From contig JADJAG010000011.1 of NCBI GenBank assembly GCA_016704325.1, positions 186,001 to 250,000 of the forward strand: DNA of 64,000 nt, written 5' to 3'. Shown here in pieces: positions 16,820 to 26,813 of this stretch. Below the pieces are notes generated by a model. It worked only from the letters and a program-made list of their open reading frames with translations. It did not search any database and was not told the origin of the DNA. Source of the DNA: Chitinophagaceae bacterium (GTDB lineage: Bacteria; Bacteroidota; Bacteroidia; Chitinophagales; UBA10324). Both the position numbers and the translations under genes were made by a program. Numbering within the stretch: the stretch's first letter is position 1; the number at the start of each line of letters is the position of its first letter.

Positions 16820-17773
16820 ATGGCATTATTCAAATTCTTCAGCAAAGAGAAAAAGGAAGACCTGAACAAAGGTTTGGAGAAAACCAAAGAGAACTTCTTC
16901 TCCAGGATTGCTAAAGCAGTAGCCGGAAAATCTACGGTGGATGAAGAAGCTTTAGATGAGGTGGAAGAAGCCTTAATTGCATCAGATGTTGGGGTGGAAA
17001 CCACGGTAAAGATTATCAAGCGGCTGGAGGAGAGGGTGGCAAAGGATAAATACCTGAATACGGCTGACCTGAACCGGATTTTAAAGGAAGAGATCGTACA
17101 GTTGCTAGCGGATGCTGCGCCTGAAGTTGCTGAAGATTTTTCGATTCCGGGTACAGCACGCCCTTATGTAATCATGGTGGTAGGTGTGAACGGCGTTGGA
17201 AAGACCACTACCATTGGCAAGCTGGCTCATCAGTTTAAGCAACAGGGAAAAAGTGTATTGCTTGGAGCGGCCGATACGTTCAGGGCAGCCGCTGTGGATC
17301 AACTTACCATCTGGAGCGAACGGGCCGGTGTTCCCATCGTAAAGCAACCTACCGGTGCAGATCCTGCTGCAGTTGCATTTGATACGCTTCAGTCTGGAGT
17401 CAGTAAAAATGTGGATGTCATTCTGCTTGATACAGCAGGTCGGTTGCATAATAAAGTCAACCTGATGAATGAGCTGGGTAAAATAAAAAGAGTGATGCAG
17501 AAAGTGATGCCTGATGCTCCGCATGAAGTATTGCTGGTGCTTGATGCCTCTACCGGTCAGAATGCCATTGAGCAAGCCAGGCAGTTTACTGCTGTTACAG
17601 AGGTAACGGCCATAGCGCTCACCAAGCTGGATGGCACTGCAAAAGGTGGTGTGGTGATTGGCATTGCAGATCAGTTTCGGATTCCGGTAAAATATATTGG
17701 TGTTGGAGAAAAAATCAATCAACTCCAGGTATTCAACAGGATAGAGTTTGTAGATTCATTATTTGATCAATAG
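16820..17773 (+). CDS. ftsY: Signal recognition particle receptor FtsY
   Basis: I chose the ATG at 16820 (MALFKFFSKEKKE, 317 aa), which matches FtsY N-termini; an ATG at 16784 would add 12 unconserved residues. The NG domain is complete: helical N domain (about 20-100), G1 loop GVNGVGKTTT at 122-131, DTFRAAAVDQL, G3 DTAGRLHNK, G4 TKLDGTAKGG and the GVGEKINQLQVF tail. FtsY binds SRP (Ffh) at the membrane and delivers ribosomes to SecYEG. There is almost no acidic A domain, as is usual in Bacteroidota. rimO follows after 128 bp. Confidence 0.96.
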   Translation: MALFKFFSKEKKEDLNKGLEKTKENFFSRIAKAVAGKSTVDEEALDEVEEALIASDVGVETTVKIIKRLEERVAKDKYLNTADLNRILKEEIVQLLADAAPEVAEDFSIPGTARPYVIMVVGVNGVGKTTTIGKLAHQFKQQGKSVLLGAADTFRAAAVDQLTIWSERAGVPIVKQPTGADPAAVAFDTLQSGVSKNVDVILLDTAGRLHNKVNLMNELGKIKRVMQKVMPDAPHEVLLVLDASTGQNAIEQARQFTAVTEVTAIALTKLDGTAKGGVVIGIADQFRIPVKYIGVGEKINQLQVFNRIEFVDSLFDQ

Positions 17774-17901
17774 TTAGTGGAGTAATTGTTCTAATGTGTG
17801 GAACAGTGTAGAAATGTTGTGGATATTGGGTAAAATTTTCAACGATTGCATTTCAGATAAGTCAGTATGCGTACCAGGTCAATAAAAAACCTTCGATCAA
17901 T

Positions 17902-19176
17902 GTGATCACGCTGGGCTGCTCCAAGAATATGGTGGACAGCGAAGTGATGATGGGGCAATTGCGTGCCAATGCTTTTGATGTGGTGCATGAGAAAGAACAG
18001 GAACAAAGTGATATTGTAATCATCAATACCTGTGGATTCATCGACCGGGCAAAAGAAGAATCAGTAAATGCCATACTAGAGTATGCAGCAATCAAGAATG
18101 AGGGTGGCATTCAGAAATTATTCGTAACCGGATGTTTGAGTGAACGGTATAAGCAAGACCTGGAAAAGGAGATACCGGAAGTAGATGCTTATTTCGGCAC
18201 GATGGAGTTACCGGCACTTCTTCATAGATTGGGTGCCGACTACAAGCATGAACTGATCGGCGAGCGTATCCTGATCAATCCGCAGCATTATGCCTACCTG
18301 AAAATTTCTGAGGGTTGTAATCGCACCTGTTCCTTCTGTGCGATCCCGCTCATGAGGGGCAAGCATGTTTCCAAATCAATTGAAGAGATTGTTACTGAAG
18401 CAAAAGGCCTTATCAGGAATGGCGTGAAGGAAGTGATTCTGATTGCGCAGGAGCTGACCTATTACGGCCTTGATCTGTATAAGGAACGCAAGTTAGCGGA
18501 GTTGCTTAAAGCGCTGGCAGCAGTACCCGGACTGGAATGGATCAGGTTGCATTATGCGTATCCCAGTAAGTTTCCAATAGAGATTTTGGAGGTGATGCAG
18601 GAACATCCTAATATTTGCAAATACCTGGATATGCCGTTACAACATATCAGCGACCCGGTATTGGAGAGCATGCGCAGGCAGATTTCGAAGCAGGAAATTT
18701 ACGACCTGGTTGAGTTGATCAGAAAAAAAGTGCCGGGCATTGCCTTGCGTACCACCTTGCTGACCGGTTTTCCCGGTGAAACAGAAGGAGATGTGGATGA
18801 ACTGGTTCAATTTATTGAAGCAGTAAGATTTGACCGGGTTGGTGTGTTTACCTATTCACATGAGGAAGGAACTTCTGGCTTTGAATTAACAGATGATGTG
18901 CCGGAAGAAGTGAAACAACAACGTGCTTCCAGGATTATGGAAGCACAGGAAATAGTTTCTTTTGATATCAACCAACAAAAAATCGGCAGGCAGTTTAAAG
19001 TTTTGATAGACCGAAAAGAAGGGCAATATTTCATCGGCAGAACTGAATTCGATTCTCCTGAAGTGGACAATGAGGTGTTGATTGATGCAAAAATACATTA
19101 CCTACGTATTGGTGATTTTGCCAATGTTAAGATCATGAGTGCGGAAGCTTTTGATCTATATGGAGTGCCTGTCTGA
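17902..19176 (+). CDS. rimO: Ribosomal protein S12 methylthiotransferase RimO
   Basis: RimO adds a methylthio group to Asp88 of ribosomal protein S12 using two 4Fe-4S clusters. The N-terminal UPF0004 cysteines (Cys6, Cys44, Cys78), the radical SAM triad CNRTCSFC (139-146) and a C-terminal TRAM domain are all present. The frame called here starts at GTG (17902) with MITLGCSKNM. Coding-like sequence continues upstream in frame (KKPSINVITLGCSKN), but no in-frame ATG exists there, so the true start may be an upstream non-ATG codon. The gene lies 128 bp after ftsY. Confidence 0.93.
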   Translation: MITLGCSKNMVDSEVMMGQLRANAFDVVHEKEQEQSDIVIINTCGFIDRAKEESVNAILEYAAIKNEGGIQKLFVTGCLSERYKQDLEKEIPEVDAYFGTMELPALLHRLGADYKHELIGERILINPQHYAYLKISEGCNRTCSFCAIPLMRGKHVSKSIEEIVTEAKGLIRNGVKEVILIAQELTYYGLDLYKERKLAELLKALAAVPGLEWIRLHYAYPSKFPIEILEVMQEHPNICKYLDMPLQHISDPVLESMRRQISKQEIYDLVELIRKKVPGIALRTTLLTGFPGETEGDVDELVQFIEAVRFDRVGVFTYSHEEGTSGFELTDDVPEEVKQQRASRIMEAQEIVSFDINQQKIGRQFKVLIDRKEGQYFIGRTEFDSPEVDNEVLIDAKIHYLRIGDFANVKIMSAEAFDLYGVPV

Positions 19177-19336
19177 AATAGGCTGGTCTGAAGCGTTGAA
19201 AAGGCAGGTTGCAAAAAAGCATATTGCCCATAGCTACTCCAGCAGATTACAGCTAGCCAAAAACCTGCAAAAAAAATATTTCTTTCAGCAATGCCGGGAC
19301 AGTTCCCGGCAACACCATCTATAAATTCGGGCACTG

Positions 19337-19795
19337 CTATTTAATAATCACGCCGGAAGCCTCAAACACCAGTTCGCGGGTTGGTTGGGTAATGGCTTCG
19401 ATCTCAGCTTTTGTTTTGCCGGCATCTTCCGCATAATGACGTTGTTCGTCAACTGAAGTGGTTTCCATCCTGGCCATTCCTTCCATAATTGCAGTTTTGC
19501 CTGCTATATCTTTAGGAACAAAGAAGCCATAGTCTTTGAATTTCACACGCATGGTAGTGCCGTCGCCTTTATCGATGGTCATCCAGCAACCTTTTACCTG
19601 GCAACATTCTACTACGGTGCCGGTTACCTTAGTTTGCATCTCGTCTTTATCTTTCATTTGTTTCTCCAGTTTGGCCATGGAGATAGCGCCTTTTTCATCT
19701 ATCTGCTGACCGAAATAAGCAGGTGTTTGCGCTGATGCAGACCCGCAAAGGGTGATACCTGCAATCATACTCAACAAGAAAAAATAGTGTTTCAT
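19337..19795 (-). CDS. DUF4920 domain protein, secreted
   Basis: The likely start is the ATG at 19795 (MKHYFFLLSMIAGITLCGSASAQ), which begins a clean signal peptide; a frame from 19816 adds seven unlikely residues. The mature part (about 130 aa) matches DUF4920, an OB-fold-like family of Bacteroidota, with VVECCQVKGCWMTI as a Cys/Met-rich possible metal site and MRVKFKDYGFFVPKDIAGK. The function is unknown; the site suggests copper or other metal binding in the periplasm. It stands alone. Confidence 0.87.
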   Translation of the reverse strand: MKHYFFLLSMIAGITLCGSASAQTPAYFGQQIDEKGAISMAKLEKQMKDKDEMQTKVTGTVVECCQVKGCWMTIDKGDGTTMRVKFKDYGFFVPKDIAGKTAIMEGMARMETTSVDEQRHYAEDAGKTKAEIEAITQPTRELVFEASGVIIK

Positions 19796-20089
19796 AACAA
19801 GTTTATTTTGCGGCAAAAGTAAATGATTATCAAATCATTTCCAGTGATCTTCCAACGAATGTCGTCACTGTATTTCCTTATCCTTTTCAGCGCTTAATTT
19901 TGTTAATGAGTCCTTGTAATGGTTCAATTCTAATCATATCATGAATGCTATTACTTGTACTTCCGGCATAAGTTGGCGCTAATTGCAGGGAAACAACACA
20001 TTGGTATGATTTTTATCATTAGTAAAATAGGCACTTCAATCGCTAAAATTGATTTGCATACCTTATTTTTGCAATAAATCTTTAAAACT

Positions 20090-20935
20090 ATGAACGTTAG
20101 AAATTTAAGCTTGCTGCTTGCCCTGATGATTATGATGGCATCCTGTGTAAGCACCAAGAAGTATCAGAGCCAGGTTGCGAAGTACGACTCTCTGAAGACT
20201 GATTATGTTAAGGTGGAAGACCAGCTCAAAACCTGTCTCACAGAAAAGGAGATCAGTGAACAGAAGCTGGCTGACCTTGCTAAAGAGAATGCCTTCTATA
20301 AGGAGAACTATACAGCCGTATTAAACCAACTGCAAAGCCTGTCTGTTTTATCATCTACCCAGGCTGAAAGTATCAAAAGATCACTGGATAACCTGAATGT
20401 GAAGGATGCCTACATTAAAGACCTTCAGGTGTCAATGGCCAAGAAGGATTCATTGAACATGTCGTTAGTGATGAACCTGAAGGGCGCATTACAGGATGTG
20501 AATGATGAAGATGTGCAGATTAAAGTGGAGGGAAGCGCAGTATTTATTTCCATCTCTGATAAAATGCTCTTCAAGAGTGGAAGTTATGAAGTTACTGCCG
20601 CTGCCAAAACAGTTTTAGGTAAAGTGGCCGCTGTAGTTAATGCACAGCCTGACATTCAGTTTATGGTGGAAGGACATACAGACAACAAACCCATCAAGAC
20701 CGCTTTTATTAAGGATAACTGGGACCTGAGCGTATTGCGTGCTACCGCTGTAACCCGGACCCTGCAAAAAGATTATGGCGTTGATCCTAAGCGTATGATT
20801 GCTGCCGGAAGAAGCGAATATAATTCCATTGCAACGAATGATACAGAAGAAGGACGCAGTGACAACCGCCGTACACGAATAGTGATTCTGCCGCAGTTGG
20901 ATCAGTTCTTTAAATTGCTGGAACCGAAGCAATAA
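20090..20935 (+). CDS. OmpA-family peptidoglycan-binding lipoprotein
   Basis: The 281-residue protein has a lipoprotein signal with lipobox MMASC (Cys19), a coiled-coil middle (about 30-140) and a C-terminal OmpA/MotB domain. The peptidoglycan-binding loop shows VEGHTDNKP, DLSVLRATAVTRTL and DNRRTRIVILP. Such proteins tie the outer membrane to peptidoglycan. A TATTTTTG box at 20064-20071 may be the -7 element. It is a single gene closed by a strong terminator. Confidence 0.92.
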   Translation: MNVRNLSLLLALMIMMASCVSTKKYQSQVAKYDSLKTDYVKVEDQLKTCLTEKEISEQKLADLAKENAFYKENYTAVLNQLQSLSVLSSTQAESIKRSLDNLNVKDAYIKDLQVSMAKKDSLNMSLVMNLKGALQDVNDEDVQIKVEGSAVFISISDKMLFKSGSYEVTAAAKTVLGKVAAVVNAQPDIQFMVEGHTDNKPIKTAFIKDNWDLSVLRATAVTRTLQKDYGVDPKRMIAAGRSEYNSIATNDTEEGRSDNRRTRIVILPQLDQFFKLLEPKQ

Positions 20936-20962
20936 CTTTTAGAAATTCGTGATACTTTTTAG

Positions 20963-20999
20963 AAGAGGCCGGCCTTAAAATTAAGGTTGGCCTCTTTTA
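20963..20999 (+). terminator. Intrinsic terminator after OmpA lipoprotein gene
   Basis: The 13-bp imperfect stem GAGGCCGGCCTTA / TAAGGTTGGCCTC, with a 5-7 base AAAAT loop, is followed by TTTTAT. Confidence 0.88.
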
Positions 21000-21082
21000 T
21001 TTGAAGCATGTCGGGAAGCGGCGAAACATTCATTCCGGCTAATCACTTTTTGATTAAAGTGGATTTGCCATTGTAAGCTGAG

Positions 21083-21090
21083 TATCTTTG
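21083..21090 (+). promoter_or_regulatory. Possible -7 element of the GT39-like gene
   Basis: TATCTTTG at 21083-21090 is a perfect TAnnTTTG match, 51 bp before the gene start. A TTTG at 21064 is only 15 bp upstream, shorter than the usual 19-21, so the -33 element is weak. Confidence 0.4.
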
Positions 21091-21141
21091 AATTTCTCCA
21101 ATGCATTGTACAGCATTATGTAAGCCGGAACCTGAACATAG

Positions 21142-22596
21142 ATGCCGCTCCGTAAAAATATCATTGTGGCAATTTTTTTATTTTTTGTATTGTCAGCTAC
21201 TGCTATGGCTTTGCATTTCAACGGACTCTATGGCCAGGATGCGTATGAATACCTTCGGCTTGCACGGGCATTTAAAGAAATGCTGAATGAAGGAACAGGA
21301 ATTTCGCATTCCTATTTTCCCATTCTCTATCCAGTCACCGGTTTCCTGTTGAGTGAAATACTTGCAAATGATATTTTGGCTTTGCAGGTTGTTTCCATGA
21401 TGGCGTTAACAGGTGCTTTTTTCTACCTCAAACAATTGATCCGGCAATTGTATGGTACAGCATATGGATTGACTGGTTACCTCGTTGCTTTTTTCTTTTT
21501 TTCGCCTTACGTTTTTAGGTTTGGTTTGTTGAGCATGTCGGATATGCTCTGTTTATTTTTTGTGGTGGCATCCGTCTTTCATGTTGTTCGTTATCTTCAA
21601 CTGGCACAGGATAAGGATGCCGTGTTATTCACTTTTTTTGCTGTGGTTGCTGTGGCCACAAGATATGCTGTGGTTCCTCTATTGATTATTCCGGCATTGT
21701 TTCTTCTTGTGCAACTTTTGTACAGGAAGAAATGGAATACGCTGGGAGTTGTAATATTGGCTGCCGGATGTATTTTATTGCCAGACTATCTCTTACGAGG
21801 AAGGATATTGTTCTTCCAGTTTCAGGAGGCTGAACTCTTTGTTGATTATGCTTCCAATGCGTACAGTTGGTCACCCTCAAATTTTTTCCGTTCAGGATTT
21901 GATAATCCAGACGGCCTGCAACAGTATACACAATGGAATATTGCCGCCATTACCTTTCAGCTCATTCATCCGGCATTTATCTTTACAGGGTTGTTGTTTA
22001 TTTTTTTTCTGAAAAGAGATGATTTTGATACTCCGGCTGCGAAGTTACTTTTACTGATGGTGTTAGTTTATGCTTTCTATATAGCCGGGCTGCAGTATCA
22101 AAACAACCGTTACCTGCTTCAGAGCTTTCCATTGGTAGTGGCTTTGTATTACCCTGCATTCAGCAGAATTGCAATGAAGTACTTTAAGCAACGAAATCAT
22201 CAATGGTTATTCTTCGCTATGGTACTCTTCATGCAACTGTTATTTTTCAGTTATTCATTCCGGAGCGTACTTGCGATGAACAGGGCTGAATATGCAATAG
22301 CAACATCATTGAAAGATTACCCCGGACAGCCAATTTATACCTGTTCCATAACAGGTGCCATTGTAGCCTATGAAGTCGAAAACCCGGTGACCGATATCTA
22401 TTTTGAAAACATCGATCGTGCAGATTCCAATGCATTGCTTTTATTTAACTATGAAGCATTCGCTGAACATTTTGCCGGTAGGAAGCCCATGATGAACTGG
22501 GATTGGTTGAATAAGGAATATGTTTTAACACCGATCCGTACCCTTCCGGAAGGCTGGACCTTGTATGCAATTAAAGAATCTGATGCCACACCTTAA
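21142..22596 (+). CDS. GT39/ArnT-like polytopic glycosyltransferase
   Basis: The 484-residue protein has about 11 transmembrane helices and an early periplasmic loop with GLYGQDAYEYLRLARAF. The acidic Asp-Ala-Tyr-Glu of that loop sits where GT-C fold enzymes (PMT/ArnT group) bind the metal or sugar donor. The soluble C-terminal end resembles the tail of such enzymes. These proteins move a sugar from a polyprenyl-phosphate donor to a lipid or protein in the periplasm. Substrates are unknown. It is a single gene, and convergent with the DASS transporter gene. Confidence 0.75.
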   Translation: MPLRKNIIVAIFLFFVLSATAMALHFNGLYGQDAYEYLRLARAFKEMLNEGTGISHSYFPILYPVTGFLLSEILANDILALQVVSMMALTGAFFYLKQLIRQLYGTAYGLTGYLVAFFFFSPYVFRFGLLSMSDMLCLFFVVASVFHVVRYLQLAQDKDAVLFTFFAVVAVATRYAVVPLLIIPALFLLVQLLYRKKWNTLGVVILAAGCILLPDYLLRGRILFFQFQEAELFVDYASNAYSWSPSNFFRSGFDNPDGLQQYTQWNIAAITFQLIHPAFIFTGLLFIFFLKRDDFDTPAAKLLLLMVLVYAFYIAGLQYQNNRYLLQSFPLVVALYYPAFSRIAMKYFKQRNHQWLFFAMVLFMQLLFFSYSFRSVLAMNRAEYAIATSLKDYPGQPIYTCSITGAIVAYEVENPVTDIYFENIDRADSNALLLFNYEAFAEHFAGRKPMMNWDWLNKEYVLTPIRTLPEGWTLYAIKESDATP

Positions 22597-22637
22597 TATT
22601 GAACCTGCTCACCTGGCAAGTTCCGAACGGTAAAGTG

Positions 22638-24113
22638 TTATTGCCATATAAGATTGCCAATAAGTAAAGAAAATAATGTGATCAGTATAATTCCGGCTAC
22701 ATCCAGCAAGGAGCCAGCATTGCGCATATCGGTGGCGCGAATTCTTCCTGAGCCGAATACAATGGTATTAGGTGCGGTGGCTACCGGCAGCATGAAGCCC
22801 AGTGACGCAGCCAAAGTTGCAGGTACCAACAGCGTAAGCGGTGGAATGTCTGTTGCTTTTTGGATGGCGATCAGTATAGGCAGTGCCAGTTGTATGCTTG
22901 CGATATTGGATGCAAATTCGCTGATCACACAAACGATGATACAAATACCGGCAACCACCAGAAAAATATTGGCATGTTCGAGAAACATCAATTGACCTGC
23001 CAGCCAGTTACTTAATCCAGATACTTCAAACCCTTTTGCCAAAGCGAATCCACTACCAAAAAGGAGGATGATGCCAAATGGAAGCCTGGCTGCTTCAGTC
23101 CAGTTCAACAGGTTTGTTCCTTTCTCATTTTTCGAAGGAATTAGAAAAAGAATAAAAGCCATGGCAATAGCAACAGTACTGTCGGTAATAAAATTTGCAT
23201 GTGCGCCAAAGATGCCTTCCCAGCCTGGCATCATGAAACTACCGAAGTCAATATTTGTTCGTGTAAACCAAAGTACGGCTGTTATTCCAAAGATATATGC
23301 AACAGTTCTCTCTTCATAACTCATGGAACCCAGTTGCCGTAATGAAAAGGTAAAGTAAGAAGTGTCGAATCGGATATGGGCTGTGCCACGAAGGAACAGC
23401 CATTTCAGCAATAAGAAGGCAGTGATCAGTAAAGCAAGCGAAACCGGTGCACCGACTAAGAACCACTGAAAGAAACTCATATTGCCGGCATCGGGATAGG
23501 TATCGAGATAGGTTTTATAGAACACCATGTTGGGTGGTGTGCCTACCAGGGTTGCCATGCCTCCGATAGAAGCTGCATAGGCCAGTCCGATCAGCACGGC
23601 TTTGGCAAACCGGTCTTTGTGCTTAGGCATCAGCGACTGTTCTTCTACTTCAAGGATAATGGCAATTACAGCGGAGATCAGCATCATGGTTGTTGCTGTA
23701 TTGGAGATCCACATCGAAATCAGGTAGGCGGTAATCATGACACCGGCCAATAGCGTTGCAGGACTTTTGCCTAAACGTGATAAAATGGAAAGTGCAATTC
23801 TTTTATGAAGGTTCCATCTTTCAATAGCGAATGCCAGCAGAAAACCACCAATGAAAAGAAAAATGGTTTGATCCATATACTGCGCGGCAACCATTTTGGA
23901 GTCGGCAACTCCCAATATGGGAATCAACAGAAATGGCAAAAGCGCCGTTACGGATAAATGCGTTGCTTCCGTCAACCACCAGATGGCAACCCAGGCGGTA
24001 ATAGCAGCCATTTTAGTTGCATAATGGTTTCCCGGTTCCAGGTCAACGAAAAACAGGATGAACAAAAATGCCACTGGGCCTGAAATCAATCTTATCAGTG
24101 AACCATTTTTCAT
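22638..24113 (-). CDS. DASS/SLC13-family sodium-coupled anion transporter
   Basis: The 491-residue protein has about 12-13 hydrophobic helices and DASS (SLC13) landmarks: GGFLLAFAIERWNLHKRIAL, YLISMWISNTATTMMLISAV (SNT motif of the Na+ site), GTPPNMVFY, and near the C-terminus ISEFASNIASIQLALPIL and a TAPNTIVFGSG segment. It would import di/tricarboxylates, phosphate or sulfate with Na+ across the inner membrane. The exact substrate is not determined by sequence. It is a single gene with no evident partner. Confidence 0.92.
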   Translation of the reverse strand: MKNGSLIRLISGPVAFLFILFFVDLEPGNHYATKMAAITAWVAIWWLTEATHLSVTALLPFLLIPILGVADSKMVAAQYMDQTIFLFIGGFLLAFAIERWNLHKRIALSILSRLGKSPATLLAGVMITAYLISMWISNTATTMMLISAVIAIILEVEEQSLMPKHKDRFAKAVLIGLAYAASIGGMATLVGTPPNMVFYKTYLDTYPDAGNMSFFQWFLVGAPVSLALLITAFLLLKWLFLRGTAHIRFDTSYFTFSLRQLGSMSYEERTVAYIFGITAVLWFTRTNIDFGSFMMPGWEGIFGAHANFITDSTVAIAMAFILFLIPSKNEKGTNLLNWTEAARLPFGIILLFGSGFALAKGFEVSGLSNWLAGQLMFLEHANIFLVVAGICIIVCVISEFASNIASIQLALPILIAIQKATDIPPLTLLVPATLAASLGFMLPVATAPNTIVFGSGRIRATDMRNAGSLLDVAGIILITLFSLLIGNLIWQ

Positions 24114-24175
24114 GAAGCTAAAGATGCAGTTTCAGGGCGATATCTAAGAGACGTTTCGCATTTTCGCCTTTGATT

Positions 24176-25636
24176 TCAAAGACGGCTGAGACTGTTTACT
24201 TTCCGGTAGTTCCACCAGCTCATGGAGAGATAATAGGGTAACAACAATGCAATTCGTAATTGAACTTTATTCACTTTCAAAGGTTGACGGAACAGGCAGC
24301 GGATGCTTTCAAATCCTTGTTGCCTTCTGAAAAGTTTATGTATATATCTATGCAGTGTACGGTAAAATTCTGGCGAATAAGTTCCCTTATACATCAGTGT
24401 CAGATCGTCGGAGTCTTTCCAGTTGGCTTTTGTTTGAAGTTGCGTTTTAACCCTTTCGTAGAAAACGGTGCCGGGCAATGGGTATGAAATGGAAATACCG
24501 ATATCGTGTGGCATCAGGTCGAGCAACATTTTCTTTGTAGCAATAATGTCTTCCATTGTTTCTCCAGGGTAACCAAACTGCAGGAAAAAAGCAGGTTTGA
24601 TGTTATGCTTTTTGATCAACTGTGTGGCACGATAAATCTGTTCCACCTTCGTGCCTTTGTCCATGGCATCAAGTATTTTTTGCGACCCGCTTTCCGCACC
24701 TACCCAAATGGTATCGCACCCGGCCTTTGCCAGCCATTCAATATTATTTTCTTCCAGCAGCAAGTCAACACGGCATTGTATCTTAAACCGGAACTTCAGT
24801 TGTTTTTGCTGTACTAATTCGCTGAAGGATTTGATCCAGCCCGGTTTTAGTCCGAAGATATCGTCACAGAACCAGAAATGATCCGGCTGATATTTTTCCA
24901 GCAACATGCTGATTTCAGCTACTACATTTTCAGGCGAGCGGCTGTTATACCTGTTTCCATAGATTGGCTTAGCGCACCAATTGCATTTGAAAGGGCAACC
25001 CCTGGTAGTAGCCAGGTTCATTGAAAAATAGCCATTGGCTGCCTGCCATTGCTGCTTATACAATGCGATATCAGCCAGGTCCCAGGCAGGAAATGGAATA
25101 TTGTCGAGGTGGTGTGATACTTCACGTGGCGCAGTACGGATCACCTCCTTGTCATCCAGGTACGACAATCCTTCGACCATGCGTACATTGCCATTTCCGT
25201 TAAGAAGTAATTGTACCAGTTCCAGTAAGGTATATTCAGCCTCACCGCGAATGATAAAGTCGGCACCTTTTTGCAGGTAGGTTTCCGTATGATCTGTTGC
25301 ATCGGAACTGGAGACAATTACGGTGCATCCCAATTTTTTTGCAATCCCTATCATCTCAAAAGCAGCCTCCCTCATATTGGTCAGGCACATTTTGGTGAGG
25401 TAGTTAAACCCATCATCATACACCACAAAAATGGAAGGCGTTTCTTGTTTAAGAACCTGTTGTATATGCGAAGCATTGTGTTCGAAAATGGTATCATGGA
25501 AAGATACGCTGAAGCCATGCTCCCTGAGAATGGCAGCGGCGTATAAAGTAGCCAAAGGCGGATACGGTTGCATTTGCTTCAACTGCTTAGGGTCGAAAGC
25601 CATGAAGTAAGTATTTGCCAATACGATATCCGTCAT
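24176..25636 (-). CDS. B12-binding-type radical SAM protein
   Basis: The 486-residue protein has an N-terminal cobalamin-binding-like Rossmann fold (about 1-150, with PPLATLYAAAILREHG and VSSSDATDHTETYLQKGADFIIRGEAE) and a radical SAM domain with the cluster motif CPFKCNWC. GAESGSQKILDAMDKG and FFLQFGYPGETMEDI are typical of this family. A C-terminal ~80-residue basic tail follows. Family members methylate unactivated carbons or act in lipid or antibiotic biosynthesis; the substrate here is unknown. Its start overlaps the stop of the nucleotidyltransferase gene by 4 bp. Confidence 0.88.
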   Translation of the reverse strand: MTDIVLANTYFMAFDPKQLKQMQPYPPLATLYAAAILREHGFSVSFHDTIFEHNASHIQQVLKQETPSIFVVYDDGFNYLTKMCLTNMREAAFEMIGIAKKLGCTVIVSSSDATDHTETYLQKGADFIIRGEAEYTLLELVQLLLNGNGNVRMVEGLSYLDDKEVIRTAPREVSHHLDNIPFPAWDLADIALYKQQWQAANGYFSMNLATTRGCPFKCNWCAKPIYGNRYNSRSPENVVAEISMLLEKYQPDHFWFCDDIFGLKPGWIKSFSELVQQKQLKFRFKIQCRVDLLLEENNIEWLAKAGCDTIWVGAESGSQKILDAMDKGTKVEQIYRATQLIKKHNIKPAFFLQFGYPGETMEDIIATKKMLLDLMPHDIGISISYPLPGTVFYERVKTQLQTKANWKDSDDLTLMYKGTYSPEFYRTLHRYIHKLFRRQQGFESIRCLFRQPLKVNKVQLRIALLLPYYLSMSWWNYRKVNSLSRL

Positions 25637-26586
25637 GATAATAATGGTATACCATGCTTTGCTTCAAATGCACGGCAGTTTTCATCATACATTTTCAATA
25701 CACGAAACTGGAAACCCTGCGGATGATGTTTTGATACATCCTTGCGGGAGCGCATATTCAATTCAAATGCAGCTTCATCCATTCCTTTAAATTTTTTCTT
25801 CCAATGGTTGATGGTAGTTTTATAAAAGTACCGGTCAAGCCATTCGCCCAATTGGGTGTCTAACAGTTTTTCAAGGGTACGCTTAATTAAACTTTCTTTT
25901 GATAAACTGGTATTACACTGCACCATGGTTGCATTAGGATAGTAATCAGCTATCCAATTATTTGCACGGAAGAAATCGGAATACAATGCATGGTTATAAC
26001 TTGGAATCAGGGTAATGATTTCAGTAGCCGTAAAAATATTCTTATCAGGAATCGACAGGTTTTCGCTGTCGATGAAATAATTGATGCAGAAGTATTTTTT
26101 GGAATTAAGCAGGAATAACTTCTTGTACAGGATAAGCAGCGACCGGCAAACCCAAAGCCGGCCTGGCGCAGTGATGATGAAGAAATCTATGTCGGTGGTT
26201 TCATCGCAATAGTTCTTCGACAATGAACCCGAGATACAAATGCCACGCACATAAGGGAAGCGTGCAATGAGTTCCGATTTTTTAACTGCTTTTTGTTTCA
26301 TTTTCTCTGCAAGAGCATTCCCTTTGATTCTGCGTTCAATAAGATGCGGATCGTTTTTCAATAGGTAGTAACCATCATAATGAAATATTTTACCGTCCGA
26401 TATTAATGCAGAAAGGCTATTATGTAATTGTGATTCGGTGCAACCCTGATGCCTGCAATGATATAGTATTTCGGATGCAGTAAGCGGATAACGAAATAAG
26501 TCGTAGTAGAGTAATACTTTAAGTGCAGAGACTGTAAGAACAGGCAGCGTAACAGTTTTTTCAGGAATGTGGAGCGCAGCAAGCAA
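25633..26586 (-). CDS. Nucleotidyltransferase-domain protein with winged-helix N-terminus
   Basis: The 317-residue protein starts with a ~80-residue helix-turn-helix-like region (VLLYYDLFRYPLTASEILYH, LHNSLSALISDGKIFHYDG) and then a minimal nucleotidyltransferase fold (GICISGSLSKNY..TTDIDFFI), where the two Asp of TTDIDFFI would bind metal. The C-terminal half has no clear motif. It overlaps the B12-radical SAM gene by 4 bp (translational coupling), a pair I recall from other Bacteroidota. A role in nucleotidylating a protein or small molecule is inferred only. Confidence 0.78.
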   Translation of the reverse strand: MLAALHIPEKTVTLPVLTVSALKVLLYYDLFRYPLTASEILYHCRHQGCTESQLHNSLSALISDGKIFHYDGYYLLKNDPHLIERRIKGNALAEKMKQKAVKKSELIARFPYVRGICISGSLSKNYCDETTDIDFFIITAPGRLWVCRSLLILYKKLFLLNSKKYFCINYFIDSENLSIPDKNIFTATEIITLIPSYNHALYSDFFRANNWIADYYPNATMVQCNTSLSKESLIKRTLEKLLDTQLGEWLDRYFYKTTINHWKKKFKGMDEAAFELNMRSRKDVSKHHPQGFQFRVLKMYDENCRAFEAKHGIPLLS

Positions 26587-26813
26587 TCGGTTAGCTATTT
26601 AGTAGGTCATCAGTGAAACAATGGAATGGGTAATATTCAATGCAGCATGACCGGTGCTGTTTGCAGTCTGTTTTCGGAAGCAGGTGAAAATTAAGTAATT
26701 TATTCAATACAATTACCTGTATGAACCTCTGTTTACATCAAATGATGCCAGAGGTGTAAGTTTTGAGCATGACAGGTTGGTATTGATGAAAGGCCGATTG
26801 TGCTCTGTTAAAG

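Noticed and set aside
17105..17722. 205-codon minus-strand frame opposite ftsY
   Set aside because: It overlaps the highly conserved NG domain of FtsY in another frame and has no recognisable product.
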